Below are positions 63,537-64,000 of a stretch of 64,000 nucleotides of DNA, piece after piece (positions within the stretch are counted from its first letter, which is position 1; each line of letters opens with the position of its first letter). The translations under genes and the position numbers were made by a program. Under the pieces are notes generated by a model. It was not told the origin of the DNA. It did no database searches and was given only the letters and a program-made list of their open reading frames with translations. The DNA comes from Adiantum capillus-veneris (lineage: Eukaryota; Streptophyta; Polypodiopsida; Polypodiales; Pteridaceae), in contig CM043970.1 of the NCBI GenBank assembly GCA_014529385.2, positions 65,774,996-65,838,995 of the forward strand, given 5' to 3'.

Positions 63537-64000
63537 TTGGAGCGTAAACAGAAATACCAAGAACTGAAACAGTCTTTGAGAGAGTTATGGACCACTGAAG
63601 AAGATAGCGATGGTAAAGGGGAGTCAAAAAAGGGGAACATGAATGTACCATCACACTATCAGAAATTTACTATCCAGGACAGAAAAATCATAATGACACC
63701 ACCAGTCAGGGAAAGAACCAACCAAGAATCCTACAATGGGCCTGAAAATGCAAAAAAGATAGACCTCGCAGAACTAAGCGAAAAGCCTCAGCCGGTCTAT
63801 ATAGCTAACGATTTAGAGCCTGAAGAGGAAGAACAGCTAACACAACTTCTCAAGAAGTATAAAAGATGTGTTCGCTTGGTCCTATAAAGACCTCAAAGGA
63901 GTTGATCTGTTGATATGTCAACATACAATTCCTTTGAAATTGGATGCAAAACCTAGGAAACAACGTCCTTATACATATAATGACACATTTGCTAAACGAA
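63537..64000 (+). pseudogene. G2 reverse transcriptase N-terminal approach (cut by window end)
   Basis: The frame at 63537-63887 (in frame with 62505-63500) ends in IANDLEPEEEEQLTQLLKKYK. That is followed, one base further on (from 63862), by DVFAWSYKDLKGVD and LICQHTIPL with KQRPYTYNDTFAK. This is the conserved entry to Ty3/gypsy RT (LL..Y.DVFAWS..D..G). The +1 shift lies in AAAA at 63861-63864. RT catalytic motifs would lie beyond 64000. This is the only part of G1/G2 where a polymerase is visible. Confidence 0.85.

Overview
This window looks like repeat-rich nuclear DNA of a land plant, probably a fern; that is an inference. The clues are compound (TG)n(AG)n microsatellites, plant-type LTR retrotransposons, a chromodomain-type Ty3/gypsy fragment, Penelope-like reverse transcriptases, and degenerate plant PPR-repeat coding debris whose wording resembles fern PPR proteins. 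I see no intact host protein gene, no rRNA and no complete tRNA. Nearly every recognisable coding stretch belongs to a mobile element and is broken by stops or frameshifts.

1-13.5 kb: four non-LTR retrotransposon (LINE) copies. Three lie head-to-tail on the + strand (A 852-5240, D 5302-6619, B 6640-11123). The fourth (C, 11737-12689) is 5'-truncated and on the - strand. Every copy is joined to a (TC)n tract at both ends, which suggests a LINE that integrates into TC microsatellites.

13.5-26.6 kb: an 11.8 kb LTR retrotransposon (here G1, 13981-25778) sits in a duplicated 0.6 kb unit. It has about 0.9 kb LTRs and a primer site resembling the complement of tRNA-Asp. Its 2.8 kb leader carries eight copies of a 20-bp palindrome about 280 bp apart. 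It encodes Gag, zinc knuckles, a retropepsin and a repetitive tail, but I see no reverse transcriptase or integrase. A 5' half of tRNA-Asp is embedded near its 3' end. A related element (G2, from about 57.7 kb to the window end) has homologous Gag and protease, reaches the start of a reverse transcriptase, and has its own different palindrome at the same spacing. G1 may be a non-autonomous partner of G2-like elements.

26.6-41.6 kb: unassigned DNA, then two tandem Penelope-like elements on the - strand with divergent proteins. A nearly identical 2.9 kb direct repeat lies 3' of each. Each RT is followed by a pair of overlapping, mutually exclusive hairpins. A chromovirus integrase/chromodomain fragment adjoins at 40.9-41.55 kb.

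41.6-46.45 kb: degenerate PPR-like sequence on the - strand, a GA-rich minisatellite, and a possible tRNA-derived SINE.

46.458-56.088 kb: a complete LTR retrotransposon with a perfect 5-bp target duplication (AAAGA), very long LTRs (4.35 and 3.46 kb) and only a broken gag inside, itself interrupted by a 168-bp MITE. The 5' LTR carries a 1 kb internal duplication absent from the 3' LTR.

56.1-64 kb: low-information DNA with a (GA)n tract, then G2, cut off by the window end inside its RT.
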